The notes under the pieces: generated by a model
Told to the model about the DNA's origin: nothing
Databases searched by the model: none
The model's input: only the letters and a program-made list of their open reading frames with translations
Position numbers and translations under genes: made by a program
DNA from: Catenulispora sp. EB89
GTDB taxonomy: Bacteria > Actinomycetota > Actinomycetes > Streptomycetales > Catenulisporaceae
Direction: 5' to 3'
DNA: 64,000 nt
NCBI RefSeq assembly: GCF_041261445.1
Contig: NZ_JBGCCU010000012.1
Span: 248,001-312,000, forward strand
Shown: piece by piece, positions 50,961-58,885 of the stretch
Layout of the letters: the number at the start of each line of letters is the position of its first letter
Numbering within the stretch: position 1 is the stretch's first letter

Positions 50961-52063
50961 CGTGTGTCTCCCGGGGCCACCAGCTCGGCATACTTGGCGC
51001 AGCCGAATCGCCGCACCAGCGTGACCGGACCGGATTCGGCCTGCGTGGCAGTGGCGTGCCGGTCCAGCAGCTCTCCGGCCGGACCGGCGCCGAAAGCGCG
51101 GATCGCCGGCAAGTCAGTGCTCTGTGGGAGCGCGATGCAGGCCGTGCAGTAGTCGTCCGAGCCCGCGCTGCCGTTGCCGAACCGGGAGCGCAGATGCAGC
51201 GGACCCAGGGCCCTGATCATCCGCACCTCGGGCGAGTTCATGGCCCGCTCGCGCAGCGTCGGCCAGTCGTCGTCGGCGATGTGGCCGAGCAGGAGATGCT
51301 CCGGTGCCGGCCTCAGATCCACGGTGTCCTGACCGCAGCAGGCCAGGACCGTGCCGTCGGAGGCCACCACGGGCCAGGCGGCCATGGCGCAGGGCAGCAC
51401 GCGCGCCGGATCCTGTGCTCTGTCCGAGGAATCCGGTGCCCCCTCCGGCCCGGCGACGATCCGCGCGGCCGCGGCCCAGGACGCCGCCCGGCCCACCGCG
51501 CGCACCTCGTTCACCAGCATCGGAACCCGGTTCCCGAACCTGCGCCGAACCTCTTCGGTGACGTCGGCCAGGTAGGGATCGTCGGGGCCGTGGCCGGTCA
51601 GGTGCAGGCTCACGGCCATGCCGTCGTCGAGCAGCGTGGACAGCGTCCGCAGCACCTCGGCCCTGGGCACCTCGCGCTCGTGCTCGCGGTCCAGGCTCGC
51701 CGAGAAGTGGTCCACGGCGTGGATCGCCTTACGAATATGCCTCGGGAAGCGTCCCTGGCGTGCGAAGAACATCCCGCTGAGCAGTGCCGTGCGGACACCC
51801 CGGTCCGCGGCAGCCTGGGCCAGTTCGGTCACGAGGCCCGGCCGCAGCAGCGGCTCACCGCCGGTGAACATCACCAGCTCCGGCCGGTCCTGCGGGCCGA
51901 AGGACTCGACCAGCCGGCGCAGCGCGGCGCCGTCCAGCTGGGGCCCGGTCATCGTGGACGCGGTGGAGCAGTGCGCACAGTGCAGCGGGCAGCGCTGAGT
52001 CAGCATCAGCAGGACGCCGGCGCACGGCACCGGACGCAGGCTGATCAGTTCGGCCAGTTCCAC
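50957..52063 (-). CDS. radical SAM enzyme with extra C-terminal cysteines (SPASM-like)
   Basis: The 368-residue protein has the radical SAM cluster motif C25-x3-C29-x2-C32 ('MLTQRCPLHCAHCSTAS'), the SAM-binding 'ELVMFTGGEPLLRP', and later cysteines: 'LPCAMAAW', 'VLACCGQD', 'DDYCTACIALP' and 'RRFGCAKYAE', consistent with one or two auxiliary Fe-S clusters as in SPASM/twitch enzymes that modify peptides. It is the first gene of the minus-strand operon and faces the repeat precursor gene across a 342-base promoter region. The reaction is unknown; crosslink or epimerisation on the 70-residue peptide is plausible. Confidence 0.9.
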   Translation of the reverse strand: MELAELISLRPVPCAGVLLMLTQRCPLHCAHCSTASTMTGPQLDGAALRRLVESFGPQDRPELVMFTGGEPLLRPGLVTELAQAAADRGVRTALLSGMFFARQGRFPRHIRKAIHAVDHFSASLDREHEREVPRAEVLRTLSTLLDDGMAVSLHLTGHGPDDPYLADVTEEVRRRFGNRVPMLVNEVRAVGRAASWAAAARIVAGPEGAPDSSDRAQDPARVLPCAMAAWPVVASDGTVLACCGQDTVDLRPAPEHLLLGHIADDDWPTLRERAMNSPEVRMIRALGPLHLRSRFGNGSAGSDDYCTACIALPQSTDLPAIRAFGAGPAGELLDRHATATQAESGPVTLVRRFGCAKYAELVAPGDTR

Positions 52064-52405
52064 AGCGCGCTCCTTTCCAGCGGACGCATTCGCGGACGCC
52101 GCGTCGCGGGCGTCCGAGGACCACTGTCGGCGCGGCCGATTCGGCCCCGGTTAAGGCGCACCCAATTCTCGATATGGCCGCAGCTCAGAGCAGTGAGACA
52201 GATCCCTGACGCGCTGCCGAGTCGGTCCCCGGGCCCTCATCCGCACGTCACGCAACCCTGCGCCAGGCCTCCTGATCTGCGGCCATAGCGAAAATGCGCC
52301 GCGACCCAAGCGGGCTCGAAGCGCCGCCGCGCAGATTGGTCGGCGTCGGCCCCGATCACGAGGGCCACAGCGAAACCCGCCTTCCGCACGAGTCTGGAGA
52401 ACACC
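52064..52405. promoter_or_regulatory. divergent promoter region with an inverted repeat
   Basis: This 342-base region separates the two oppositely directed halves of the cluster and contains no gene. TATGGCCGCAG at 52173-52183 is repeated in reverse complement as CTGCGGCCATA at 52277-52287; extending inward, 13 of 14 bases match. The two arms are 93 bases apart, one nearer each gene, so a dimeric regulator could act on both promoters. The region is otherwise GC-rich and I saw no firm -35/-10 pair. Confidence 0.55.
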
Positions 52406-52747
52406 ATGGCCAAGAAGCGCGATCTGGAGAACGAGCCCGAAGTCGTCGCCCACTCGGGTGAGGACACCCCGTGGTGTGGCGTGAACGTCAACACCAACGC
52501 CACCGAGGACGAGCCGGAGGTCATCGCGCACTCCGGTGAGGACACGCCGTGGTGTGGCGTGAACGTCGGTACCGCCGCGACCGAGGACGAGCCCGAAGTC
52601 GTCGCACACTCCGGCGAGGACACCCCCTGGTGTGGCGTGAACGTCGGCACTGCCGCGACCGAGGACGAGCCCGAGGTCATTGCGCACTCCGGTGAGGACA
52701 CCCCCTGGTGCGGCATCAACGTCGGCACCGCCGCCACCGAGGACTGA
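52406..52747 (+). CDS. multi-core RiPP precursor with four 26-residue repeats (AmcA-like)
   Basis: The 113-residue protein starts at ATG 52406 with GGAG six bases upstream. It is nine residues (MAKKRDLEN) plus exactly four copies of a 26-residue unit: EPEV(V/I)AHSGEDTPWCG, then (V/I)NV(G/N)T(A/N)ATED. Each copy has one His, one Trp and one Cys at fixed positions and is strongly acidic. The next gene is a radical SAM/SPASM maturase. I recall a family of multiple-cyclophane precursors (AmcA) paired with a maturase (AmcB) of this kind, and this pair probably belongs there; the exact match was not tested. There is no export signal, and the nine-residue leader implies that the recognition element lies within each repeat. 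Confidence 0.88.
   Translation: MAKKRDLENEPEVVAHSGEDTPWCGVNVNTNATEDEPEVIAHSGEDTPWCGVNVGTAATEDEPEVVAHSGEDTPWCGVNVGTAATEDEPEVIAHSGEDTPWCGINVGTAATED
52433..52744 (+). repeat. four tandem 78-bp coding repeats
   Basis: Units are 52433-52510, 52511-52588, 52589-52666 and 52667-52744. They differ mostly at third codon positions (for example GTCGTCGCC, GTCATCGCG and GTCGTCGCA in the EVxAH segment), while protein differences are limited to V/I swaps and two positions in the first unit. Old duplications kept under selection at the protein level would give this pattern. Confidence 0.92.
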
Positions 52748-52874
52748 TGACGCCCCGCACCACCGTCTGACGCACCATCGGCTGACGACCACCGTCCCGA
52801 GCCGGTCGGCCGCGGTGCTGCTCCGCCGGGCAGCACCACGGCCGACTGGCCCGATCCTTCCGACAGGAGGCACC

Positions 52875-54077
52875 ATGCTCCGGACCATGAGCCCGGAACC
52901 GCTCGCCGCGGACGCTCCCTCGCGCCTGCTCCCGGCCCGGCAGGGCTGGTGGTTCGTCAGCGAGGGCGGCTCGGCCCGGCTCCACACCGCGCAGGTCGAC
53001 CCGGACGGCACCGTCGTGCCGGCCACCCTGGACCGGCTGCGCGCGGCGGGCCTGATGCGCCGGCGCCCGCCGAGCAGCTACTCCCTCACGGTGCTGACCA
53101 GCACCGACTGCAATCTCGGCTGCGGCTACTGTTTCCAGAACATCGAGCAGGACCCGCGCGGGGGAGCCCGGCCGCCGCGCATCGCGCACGCCCGGCTCAA
53201 GCCGGACACCACCACCGCGATCCTCGACTTCACCCGCGCCCGGATGGCCGAGGCCGGGCTGGACAAGCTCGCCCTGATGCTGTTCGGCGGGGAGCCGCTG
53301 CTGAACCTGCGCGGCGCCGTGGACCTGCTGGAGCGCGCCGCCGAGCTCGGCGAGATGACCGTGTCCATGACCTCCAACGGCACGCTGCTCACGCCGCTGG
53401 TCATCAGGACCCTGCACGACGCCGGCCTGGGCTCGGTCCAGCTCACCTTCGACGGCGACCGGGACGAGCACGACGCGATCCGCGTCACCCGCTCCGGCGG
53501 GCCGACCTTCGACCGGATCGTCGACAACGCCGCGCAGGCGATGAGCGCCGCGCCGGACGTGAAGTGGCACCTGCGGGTCAACGTCTCGCACCACAACCGG
53601 CGCGGCATCGACGCCCTGGTGGAGCGGCTGGCCGAGCGGCTGGACACCGCCCGCTGCGGGATCCAGTTCGCGCTGGTCGGCGACGTGGGCGTCGGCTACG
53701 GCAACGAGCTCGACTACGGCGGCGCGCTGGCCGCCGACTTCACCCGCTGGCACCACGCGGCGCACCGGCACGGCTTCACGCTGACCCGCCCGCGCTCCGG
53801 CAAGGGCTGCCAGGCCTGCGAGCACCCCGACGGCCAGTACGGCGCGGTGGTCAGCGCCGACGGCTCGCTGTCCAGCTGCTGGGAGACGGCCGGCCGGCCG
53901 GAGTGGACCGTCGGCGACGTCGACGCGGGCTACCTGTCCGGCGAGCACGTCGAGGGCCGCTGGATCACCTGCACCGACCAGTACCGGCACGGCGAGAACG
54001 CGCCGGCCCTGGCGGCCTTCCAGGACCAGGTCGACGCCGAACTGCTCGATCTTCTGCACACGGCCGGACGGGTCTGA
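52875..54077 (+). CDS. radical SAM/SPASM peptide maturase (AmcB-like)
   Basis: The 400-residue protein starts at ATG 52875 with AGGAGG four bases upstream. Radical SAM ligands are C79-x3-C83-x2-C86 ('LTSTDCNLGCGYCFQNIEQ'), followed by 'ALMLFGGEPLLNL', 'MTSNGTLLTP' and 'VQLTFDGDRDEHDAI'. The SPASM region has 'GKGCQACEHPDGQYGAVVS', 'GSLSSCWETAG' and 'WITCTDQYRHG'. Enzymes of this type install crosslinks such as cyclophanes or thioethers in repeated core peptides. The upstream repeat gene is the obvious substrate. The N-terminal 70 residues are likely a peptide-binding region, though not a recognised RRE. Confidence 0.92.
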   Translation: MLRTMSPEPLAADAPSRLLPARQGWWFVSEGGSARLHTAQVDPDGTVVPATLDRLRAAGLMRRRPPSSYSLTVLTSTDCNLGCGYCFQNIEQDPRGGARPPRIAHARLKPDTTTAILDFTRARMAEAGLDKLALMLFGGEPLLNLRGAVDLLERAAELGEMTVSMTSNGTLLTPLVIRTLHDAGLGSVQLTFDGDRDEHDAIRVTRSGGPTFDRIVDNAAQAMSAAPDVKWHLRVNVSHHNRRGIDALVERLAERLDTARCGIQFALVGDVGVGYGNELDYGGALAADFTRWHHAAHRHGFTLTRPRSGKGCQACEHPDGQYGAVVSADGSLSSCWETAGRPEWTVGDVDAGYLSGEHVEGRWITCTDQYRHGENAPALAAFQDQVDAELLDLLHTAGRV

Positions 54078-54108
54078 GCCCCGCCCGACCCCTCGGAGGT
54101 GGACACAC

Positions 54109-55437
54109 ATGACCGGCACCGCCGGCACCGGAATCCTGCGCGAGAACCGGGACTTCCGCCGCTACTGGACCGGCTCGACACTGTCGACGCTGGGTTCGCA
54201 GATGTCTCTGATCGCCTTCCCGCTGCTGGTCCTCTCGCTCGGCCAGGGCGCCGCGCGGGCCGGGCTGGTGGCCACCTTCTCCCTGGTCACCCGGCTGGCG
54301 CTGCGGCTGCCGGCCGGCGGCCTGGCCGACCGCGCGGACCGGCGGCGGCTGATGCTGGGCGCCGACCTGGTCCGGCTGGTGGCGCTCGGCAGCATTCCGC
54401 TGGCCGCGGGACTCGGGGTACTGGGCTATCCGCAGCTGCTCGGGGTCGCGATCGTCGAGGGCTGCGCGACGGCGGTGTTCGGGCCGGCGAGCCGGATCGC
54501 GGTTCGGGACGTGGTCTCCGACGATCAGCTCTCTGATGCGCTGGCGAAGGAACAGGCCGCGATGGGGACCGCCACGTTGGTGGGTCCGTTCCTGGGCGGC
54601 TGGCTGTTCGCCGTGGACCGGATCCTGCCGTTCACCGCTGATGCGATGTCGTACGCGGTCTCGGCGATTCTGTTGCTGCGTATGGCCACCCGGCCGCGAG
54701 CTGCCGACCCGGTGTCCGCGCGGGCCGCTGGCGGCGGGTTGGCCGGCGTGCGCTGGCTGGCGCGTCGGCCGGCGTTGCTCAGGGCTCTGCTTTTCGGCTC
54801 GCTGCTCAACTTGGGTGGGGCCGCGGCTGAGGTGGCCGTGGTGGTGACGTTGCGCGAACAGCACGCTGCGGGGCCGGTGATCGGGCTGGTGATGGCGTGC
54901 GCCGGGGCGGGTGCTGTGCTCGGGGCTTTGGCGGCGCCGCGTGTGCTCGCGTTGTTGGAACCCGGTCCGTTGTTCCTGGCGGTGGGGGTGATCTGGACGT
55001 TCGGCTTCATCGCGTTCGCGGTCGAGCCGACGCCGCTGGTGGTCGGTCCGGTGCTGGTGCTGCTGGTCTTCCTCACGCCGCCGGCCGGGATCCTGGTCGG
55101 GCAGGCGCTGCTCACCGAGTCGCCGCGGGAGCTGCTGGGCCGGGTCTCGACCGCGGCCGACTTTCTGATGGCTGGGCTGGCTTCGCTGGGTCCGGCGGCG
55201 GCAGGGCTGTTGCTGCAGGACGCGGGGATCGGGCGGACGTGGGTGGCGCTGGCGGTGTTGATCGCCGCCGGGACGGTGGTCGCGGCGGTGCCGCTGCTGC
55301 GGGGTGGGTCGCTGTCGGCGGTGGTGGAGGCTGTGGTCCCGGTGCTGGAGCCGGATCTTGTGCTGCACTCGGATCCGGCTGCGGGGATGGAATCAGGACT
55401 CGATGATGGCGGACCTGGTTCATTGGAGGCGACATGA
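54109..55437 (+). CDS. MFS exporter (EntS-like) of the RiPP cluster
   Basis: The 442-residue protein starts at ATG 54109 with GGAGG nine bases upstream. It opens 'NRDFRRYWTGSTLSTLGSQM', typical of MFS exporters of the EntS/MFS_3 group, and has the loop motif 'PAGGLADRADRRRLMLGADL'. About ten to twelve helices can be drawn. It lies 31 bases after the maturase and overlaps the peptidase gene (ATGA), so it is probably the exporter of the finished peptide. Confidence 0.9.
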   Translation: MTGTAGTGILRENRDFRRYWTGSTLSTLGSQMSLIAFPLLVLSLGQGAARAGLVATFSLVTRLALRLPAGGLADRADRRRLMLGADLVRLVALGSIPLAAGLGVLGYPQLLGVAIVEGCATAVFGPASRIAVRDVVSDDQLSDALAKEQAAMGTATLVGPFLGGWLFAVDRILPFTADAMSYAVSAILLLRMATRPRAADPVSARAAGGGLAGVRWLARRPALLRALLFGSLLNLGGAAAEVAVVVTLREQHAAGPVIGLVMACAGAGAVLGALAAPRVLALLEPGPLFLAVGVIWTFGFIAFAVEPTPLVVGPVLVLLVFLTPPAGILVGQALLTESPRELLGRVSTAADFLMAGLASLGPAAAGLLLQDAGIGRTWVALAVLIAAGTVVAAVPLLRGGSLSAVVEAVVPVLEPDLVLHSDPAAGMESGLDDGGPGSLEAT

Positions 55438-57557
55438 GTGTCCTGAATGAGCATGCTGAGGTCGCTGTGGGGAGCTATCCGCCGGCTCCGCGGACCGGCC
55501 CGGTCGAGGCGCTGCACGGCATCCCGGTCGCGGATCCGTATCGGTGGCTGGAGGACGAGTCCGATCCGGCCACTACAGCGTGGAGCGCTGCTCAGGAGGA
55601 GCTGTACGCGGCGCGTCGGGGCGGCTGGGCCCTGCTGGAACCGATGCGCCGACGCATCGCGGACCTGCTGGACGTCGGGTCGGTCAGTGCTCCGGTCGCG
55701 CGCGGGGGAAGGCTGTTCGACACTTTGCGCGAGCCGGGTCGTGACCAGATGGCGTTGCGAGTCACCGATGCCCGGGGGAGTGGCGCGCGGATTTTGTGGG
55801 ATCCGCTCGTCCAGGATCCGAGCGGGCTGACGGTGCTGGAGTGCTGGGAGCCGTCTTCGGACGGGTCGTTGGTCGCTGTGCAGTACTCGGCGGCCGGGAC
55901 CGAGGACACGCTGCTCGTGGTGCTCGACGTGGCGAGTGGTCGGGTGGTGGACGGGCCGATCGACCGGCTGCGGCGGTGCGACGTCGCGTGGCTGGCGGAC
56001 TCCAGCGGCTTCTACTACGCGCGGCGGCGGCCGCCGGAGGAGATCCCCGGCGAGGAGCGCTATCACCGCCGGGTTCGGCTGCATCGACTCGGTGCCGACC
56101 CGGAGACGGACGCGGTGGTGTTCGGCGAGGGTCGGGCCATGGACGACTTCTATACGCCGAGGCTTTCCGCCGACGGCCGTTGGCTGACCGTTGCGGTGAC
56201 GCGTGGCGCGGATCCGGCGACCGAGCTGTGGCTGGCGGATCTCGCAGCTTCCGGTCCCGAGGCGCCAATGCTGCGCCGGGTGGTCGGATCCGGTGCAGCA
56301 CGCATGGATCTGGTCATTCCCGCTGGTACCGAGCCGCAGGACACGGCTTACCTCATCACCTTCCAGGACGCGCCGAACGGTCGGCTGGAAGCTGTCCGCC
56401 CTGCCGCACTCCTCGCGCCCGAACCTGACTCACAGCCTGTCGTCCTTGTCGCTGAGGATCCCGAGGCGGTGCTGACCGAGGTCGCCGTGCTCGACGGCCG
56501 GCTGCTCGTCACGCGCGTGCGCCATGCCGTCTCCGAGATCACCGTCCACGATCCGCACACCGGAGTCCAGGTCGACCAGCTGTCCCTTCCAGGCCCGGGG
56601 ACGGTCGGCACGGTGCGCACGGCGCCCGACGGCCGCGAGGCGTGGTTCGGCTACACCGACCACATCACTCCCATCAGTGTGCTGCGTTACGACGTGCGCT
56701 CCGATGCGCGCTCCGGCTCGGTCGCACCGTGGGCCGCCGCGCCGGGAACCCCGGTCATCGAGGGCTGCGTCGTGCGCCGGGTGCGGTTCCCCTCCCACGA
56801 CGGCACGCTCGTCACGGCCTTCGTGCTGTCTCCGACCGGGCACCCCGACCGCCCGCGTCCGACGGTGATCAGCGGCTACGGCGGGTTCGGCGCGTCGATC
56901 GTCCCCGGTTGGGCGCCACAGGCCCTCGCCTGGGTCGAGCGCGGCGGCGTGTTCGTGTTCGCGTGCCTTCGCGGCGGCGGCGAGGAAGGCCAGGCCTGGC
57001 ACGACGCCGGACGCCGTGCCGCCAAGCAGAACACCTTCGACGACCTCGACGCCGCCGCCGACTGGCTCATCGCCGACGGATGGACCGACCCCGCGCGCCT
57101 GGGCCTGCTCGGCAGCTCCAACGGCGGCCTGACCGTCGCGGCGGCGATGACACAGCACCCTGAGAAGTACGCGGCCGTCGTCGCCGTCAGCCCCCTGCTC
57201 GACATGGTGCGCTACGAGGCCTCCGGCATGGGCCCGAGCTGGCGCGAGGAGTACGGCACGGCCGCGGACCCCGACGACCTCGCCGTCCTGCACGCCTACT
57301 CGCCGTACCACCGCGTCCGCGAGGGGGCGCGCTACCCGGCCGTCCTGCTCGCCGTTGCCGACGGCGACACCCGCGTGAGCCCGCTGCACGCCCGCAAGAT
57401 GTGCGCCGCGCTGCAACACGCGTCCGCGGGCCCCGGCCCGATCCTGCTCCGCCTGGAGCGCGGTGTCGGCCACGGGGCCCGCGGCATCGGCGCGACGGTC
57501 GAGCTTTTCGCCGACGTCATGGTGTTCCTCGCGGAACACCTCGCCCTGACTATGTGA
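55434..57557 (+). CDS. prolyl oligopeptidase family (S9A) serine peptidase
   Basis: The 707-residue protein has the S9A layout: a short N-terminal helix segment with 'VADPYRWLEDESDPATTAW', a seven-bladed propeller, and a hydrolase domain with nucleophile Ser562 in 'LGLLGSSNGGLTVAAAM', Asp in 'VADGDTRVSPLHARKM' and His in 'ERGVGHGARG'. 'LRGGGEEGQAWHDAGRR' is also diagnostic. No signal peptide is present, so it acts in the cytoplasm on peptides small enough to enter the propeller. Each precursor repeat contains Glu-Pro and Thr-Pro bonds, so it is a likely candidate for cutting the modified repeats apart (inference). Confidence 0.93.
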   Translation: MSVLNEHAEVAVGSYPPAPRTGPVEALHGIPVADPYRWLEDESDPATTAWSAAQEELYAARRGGWALLEPMRRRIADLLDVGSVSAPVARGGRLFDTLREPGRDQMALRVTDARGSGARILWDPLVQDPSGLTVLECWEPSSDGSLVAVQYSAAGTEDTLLVVLDVASGRVVDGPIDRLRRCDVAWLADSSGFYYARRRPPEEIPGEERYHRRVRLHRLGADPETDAVVFGEGRAMDDFYTPRLSADGRWLTVAVTRGADPATELWLADLAASGPEAPMLRRVVGSGAARMDLVIPAGTEPQDTAYLITFQDAPNGRLEAVRPAALLAPEPDSQPVVLVAEDPEAVLTEVAVLDGRLLVTRVRHAVSEITVHDPHTGVQVDQLSLPGPGTVGTVRTAPDGREAWFGYTDHITPISVLRYDVRSDARSGSVAPWAAAPGTPVIEGCVVRRVRFPSHDGTLVTAFVLSPTGHPDRPRPTVISGYGGFGASIVPGWAPQALAWVERGGVFVFACLRGGGEEGQAWHDAGRRAAKQNTFDDLDAAADWLIADGWTDPARLGLLGSSNGGLTVAAAMTQHPEKYAAVVAVSPLLDMVRYEASGMGPSWREEYGTAADPDDLAVLHAYSPYHRVREGARYPAVLLAVADGDTRVSPLHARKMCAALQHASAGPGPILLRLERGVGHGARGIGATVELFADVMVFLAEHLALTM

Positions 57558-58173
57558 AGATGCTCAGGCCGCTGCAGGACGGGATGCCCAGCCACGGAAC
57601 GGTGAACGTGGCGCTCCCGTCAGGGGCCGTACACACCTTCAGGAAAGCGTTGCCGACGCCGAGCGCCGCGCCGACGATGCTCGCGATCTGGGCGCCGTTC
57701 GGGACGCCGGCGACGGCGAGGATCGGACCGACGAGGGCGGCGACGGTCTGGCCGAAGCCGATGACGTTCTCGACCTCGGTGACCGCCTGCTTGCTCAGGT
57801 TCAGCTGGACGCCGGAGTTGTCGATGGTGAGGGTGATGCCGGGCAGGATCTGGTAGGTCGTGTTCGGCGTCGCCGCCGGGACGGCCGTGGCGACGTGGAT
57901 CGCCGTCCCGGTCTTCTCGGCGGCGGCCGTCTCGATGCTGACACGGCCGTCGCCGGCCTGCACGTAGCGCGCCGCCGCCAGCAGCGCCGCGGTCGGCGCC
58001 GTGCTGTCGCCGGACCGTGTGGGCTCCTGCGCGGCGGCGCTCGCCGGGCCGGCGGCGGCCGCGACCAGCGAGGCGCTGATCGTGGCGGCGGTGACGAGGG
58101 GCACGACGCGTCGCAGGCGCTTGGCACTGTCCTTCGCGTGTTTGCGGCGGGCGGGGGGCTCAATGGTGCTCAC
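57550..58173 (-). CDS. secreted protein of unknown function
   Basis: The 207-residue protein starts at GTG 58173 with AAAGGA six bases upstream; the longer frame to 58221 has no start signal. The basic N-terminus and hydrophobic run ending 'AGPASAAAQ' form a signal peptide of about 48 residues. The mature part has a strand-rich segment ('TYQILPGITLTIDNSGVQLN') and an amphipathic Gly/Ala/Val helix ('VENVIGFGQTVAALVGPILA') with two cysteines near the end. The stop overlaps the peptidase gene by eight bases in convergent orientation. The helix resembles membrane-active bacteriocins, but that is only an impression. Confidence 0.75.
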   Translation of the reverse strand: MSTIEPPARRKHAKDSAKRLRRVVPLVTAATISASLVAAAAGPASAAAQEPTRSGDSTAPTAALLAAARYVQAGDGRVSIETAAAEKTGTAIHVATAVPAATPNTTYQILPGITLTIDNSGVQLNLSKQAVTEVENVIGFGQTVAALVGPILAVAGVPNGAQIASIVGAALGVGNAFLKVCTAPDGSATFTVPWLGIPSCSGLSIFT

Positions 58174-58419
58174 AGATGGTCCTTTCTCGGGACATCGGCC
58201 GTTGCAAGGCCATGGCGTCACCGTAATGACAGCCTCCGAGGACCCCTCCTCTTTTCAACCGCTCTGCCTGGTGGTATGGCTCTCAGCTGGCAAAAGATCA
58301 CAGCAGGTGAGCGCGTGGGGGCATGTCGGAAACCGGCGCCAGAAGACCCCTGACATCGGTTTCCGACGAAGCCGGGCGGCTGGATTCTCCACAGCGGCGC
58401 GAGCGGCACAAGGTGAGGC

Positions 58420-58878
58420 ATGACAACTGACAACGCCACCCGCGAACCCGAACTCCTCCCGCCCGGAGCAGGCTGCCGCTTCCACGTACCGGGCCCGTAC
58501 GTCGTCAAGCTCGCCGGCGAGCAGACCGCCGGATCCCTGGCGATCCTGGAGTCCGCCTTCGCTCCCGGCGAAGGCGCCCCGCTGCACCGCCACCAGGGCC
58601 ATGACGAGACCTTCTACGTCGTCAGCGGCCGCTTCCGGCTCCGCTGCGACGACCGGACCGCCGAGGAAGGCCCCGGCGGCTTCATGCACGTGCCGCGCAC
58701 GCACCCGCATTCGTTCACGAACATCGCCGACGGGCCGAGCACGATCCTGGTCGCGCTCACCCCGGCGGGTTTCGAGAAGTTCTTCATCGAGGCCGCGGGC
58801 CTGTCCGTCTCCGGGCGCCCGAGCCGGGAGGCGATGGAGTCGATCCTGGCGAAGTACGACCAGGAGCTCGTTCTCTGA
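58420..58878 (+). CDS. cupin domain protein
   Basis: The 152-residue protein starts at ATG 58420 with AAGG six bases upstream. It has both cupin motifs: 'GAPLHRHQGHDETFYVVSGR' (metal ligands His, His, Glu) and 'PGGFMHVPRTHPHSFTN' (His). A single small-cupin fold with intact ligands suggests a metal-dependent isomerase or dioxygenase, but many such proteins only bind small ligands. It is convergent with the kinase gene (seven bases between stops). Substrate unknown. Confidence 0.9.
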   Translation: MTTDNATREPELLPPGAGCRFHVPGPYVVKLAGEQTAGSLAILESAFAPGEGAPLHRHQGHDETFYVVSGRFRLRCDDRTAEEGPGGFMHVPRTHPHSFTNIADGPSTILVALTPAGFEKFFIEAAGLSVSGRPSREAMESILAKYDQELVL

Positions 58879-58885
58879 GGTCTGC

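Noticed and set aside
52433-52744. The 78-bp repeats as a CRISPR or mobile-element signature.
   Set aside because: They are in frame, encode a regular peptide repeat, have silent-site divergence and are followed by a maturase gene.
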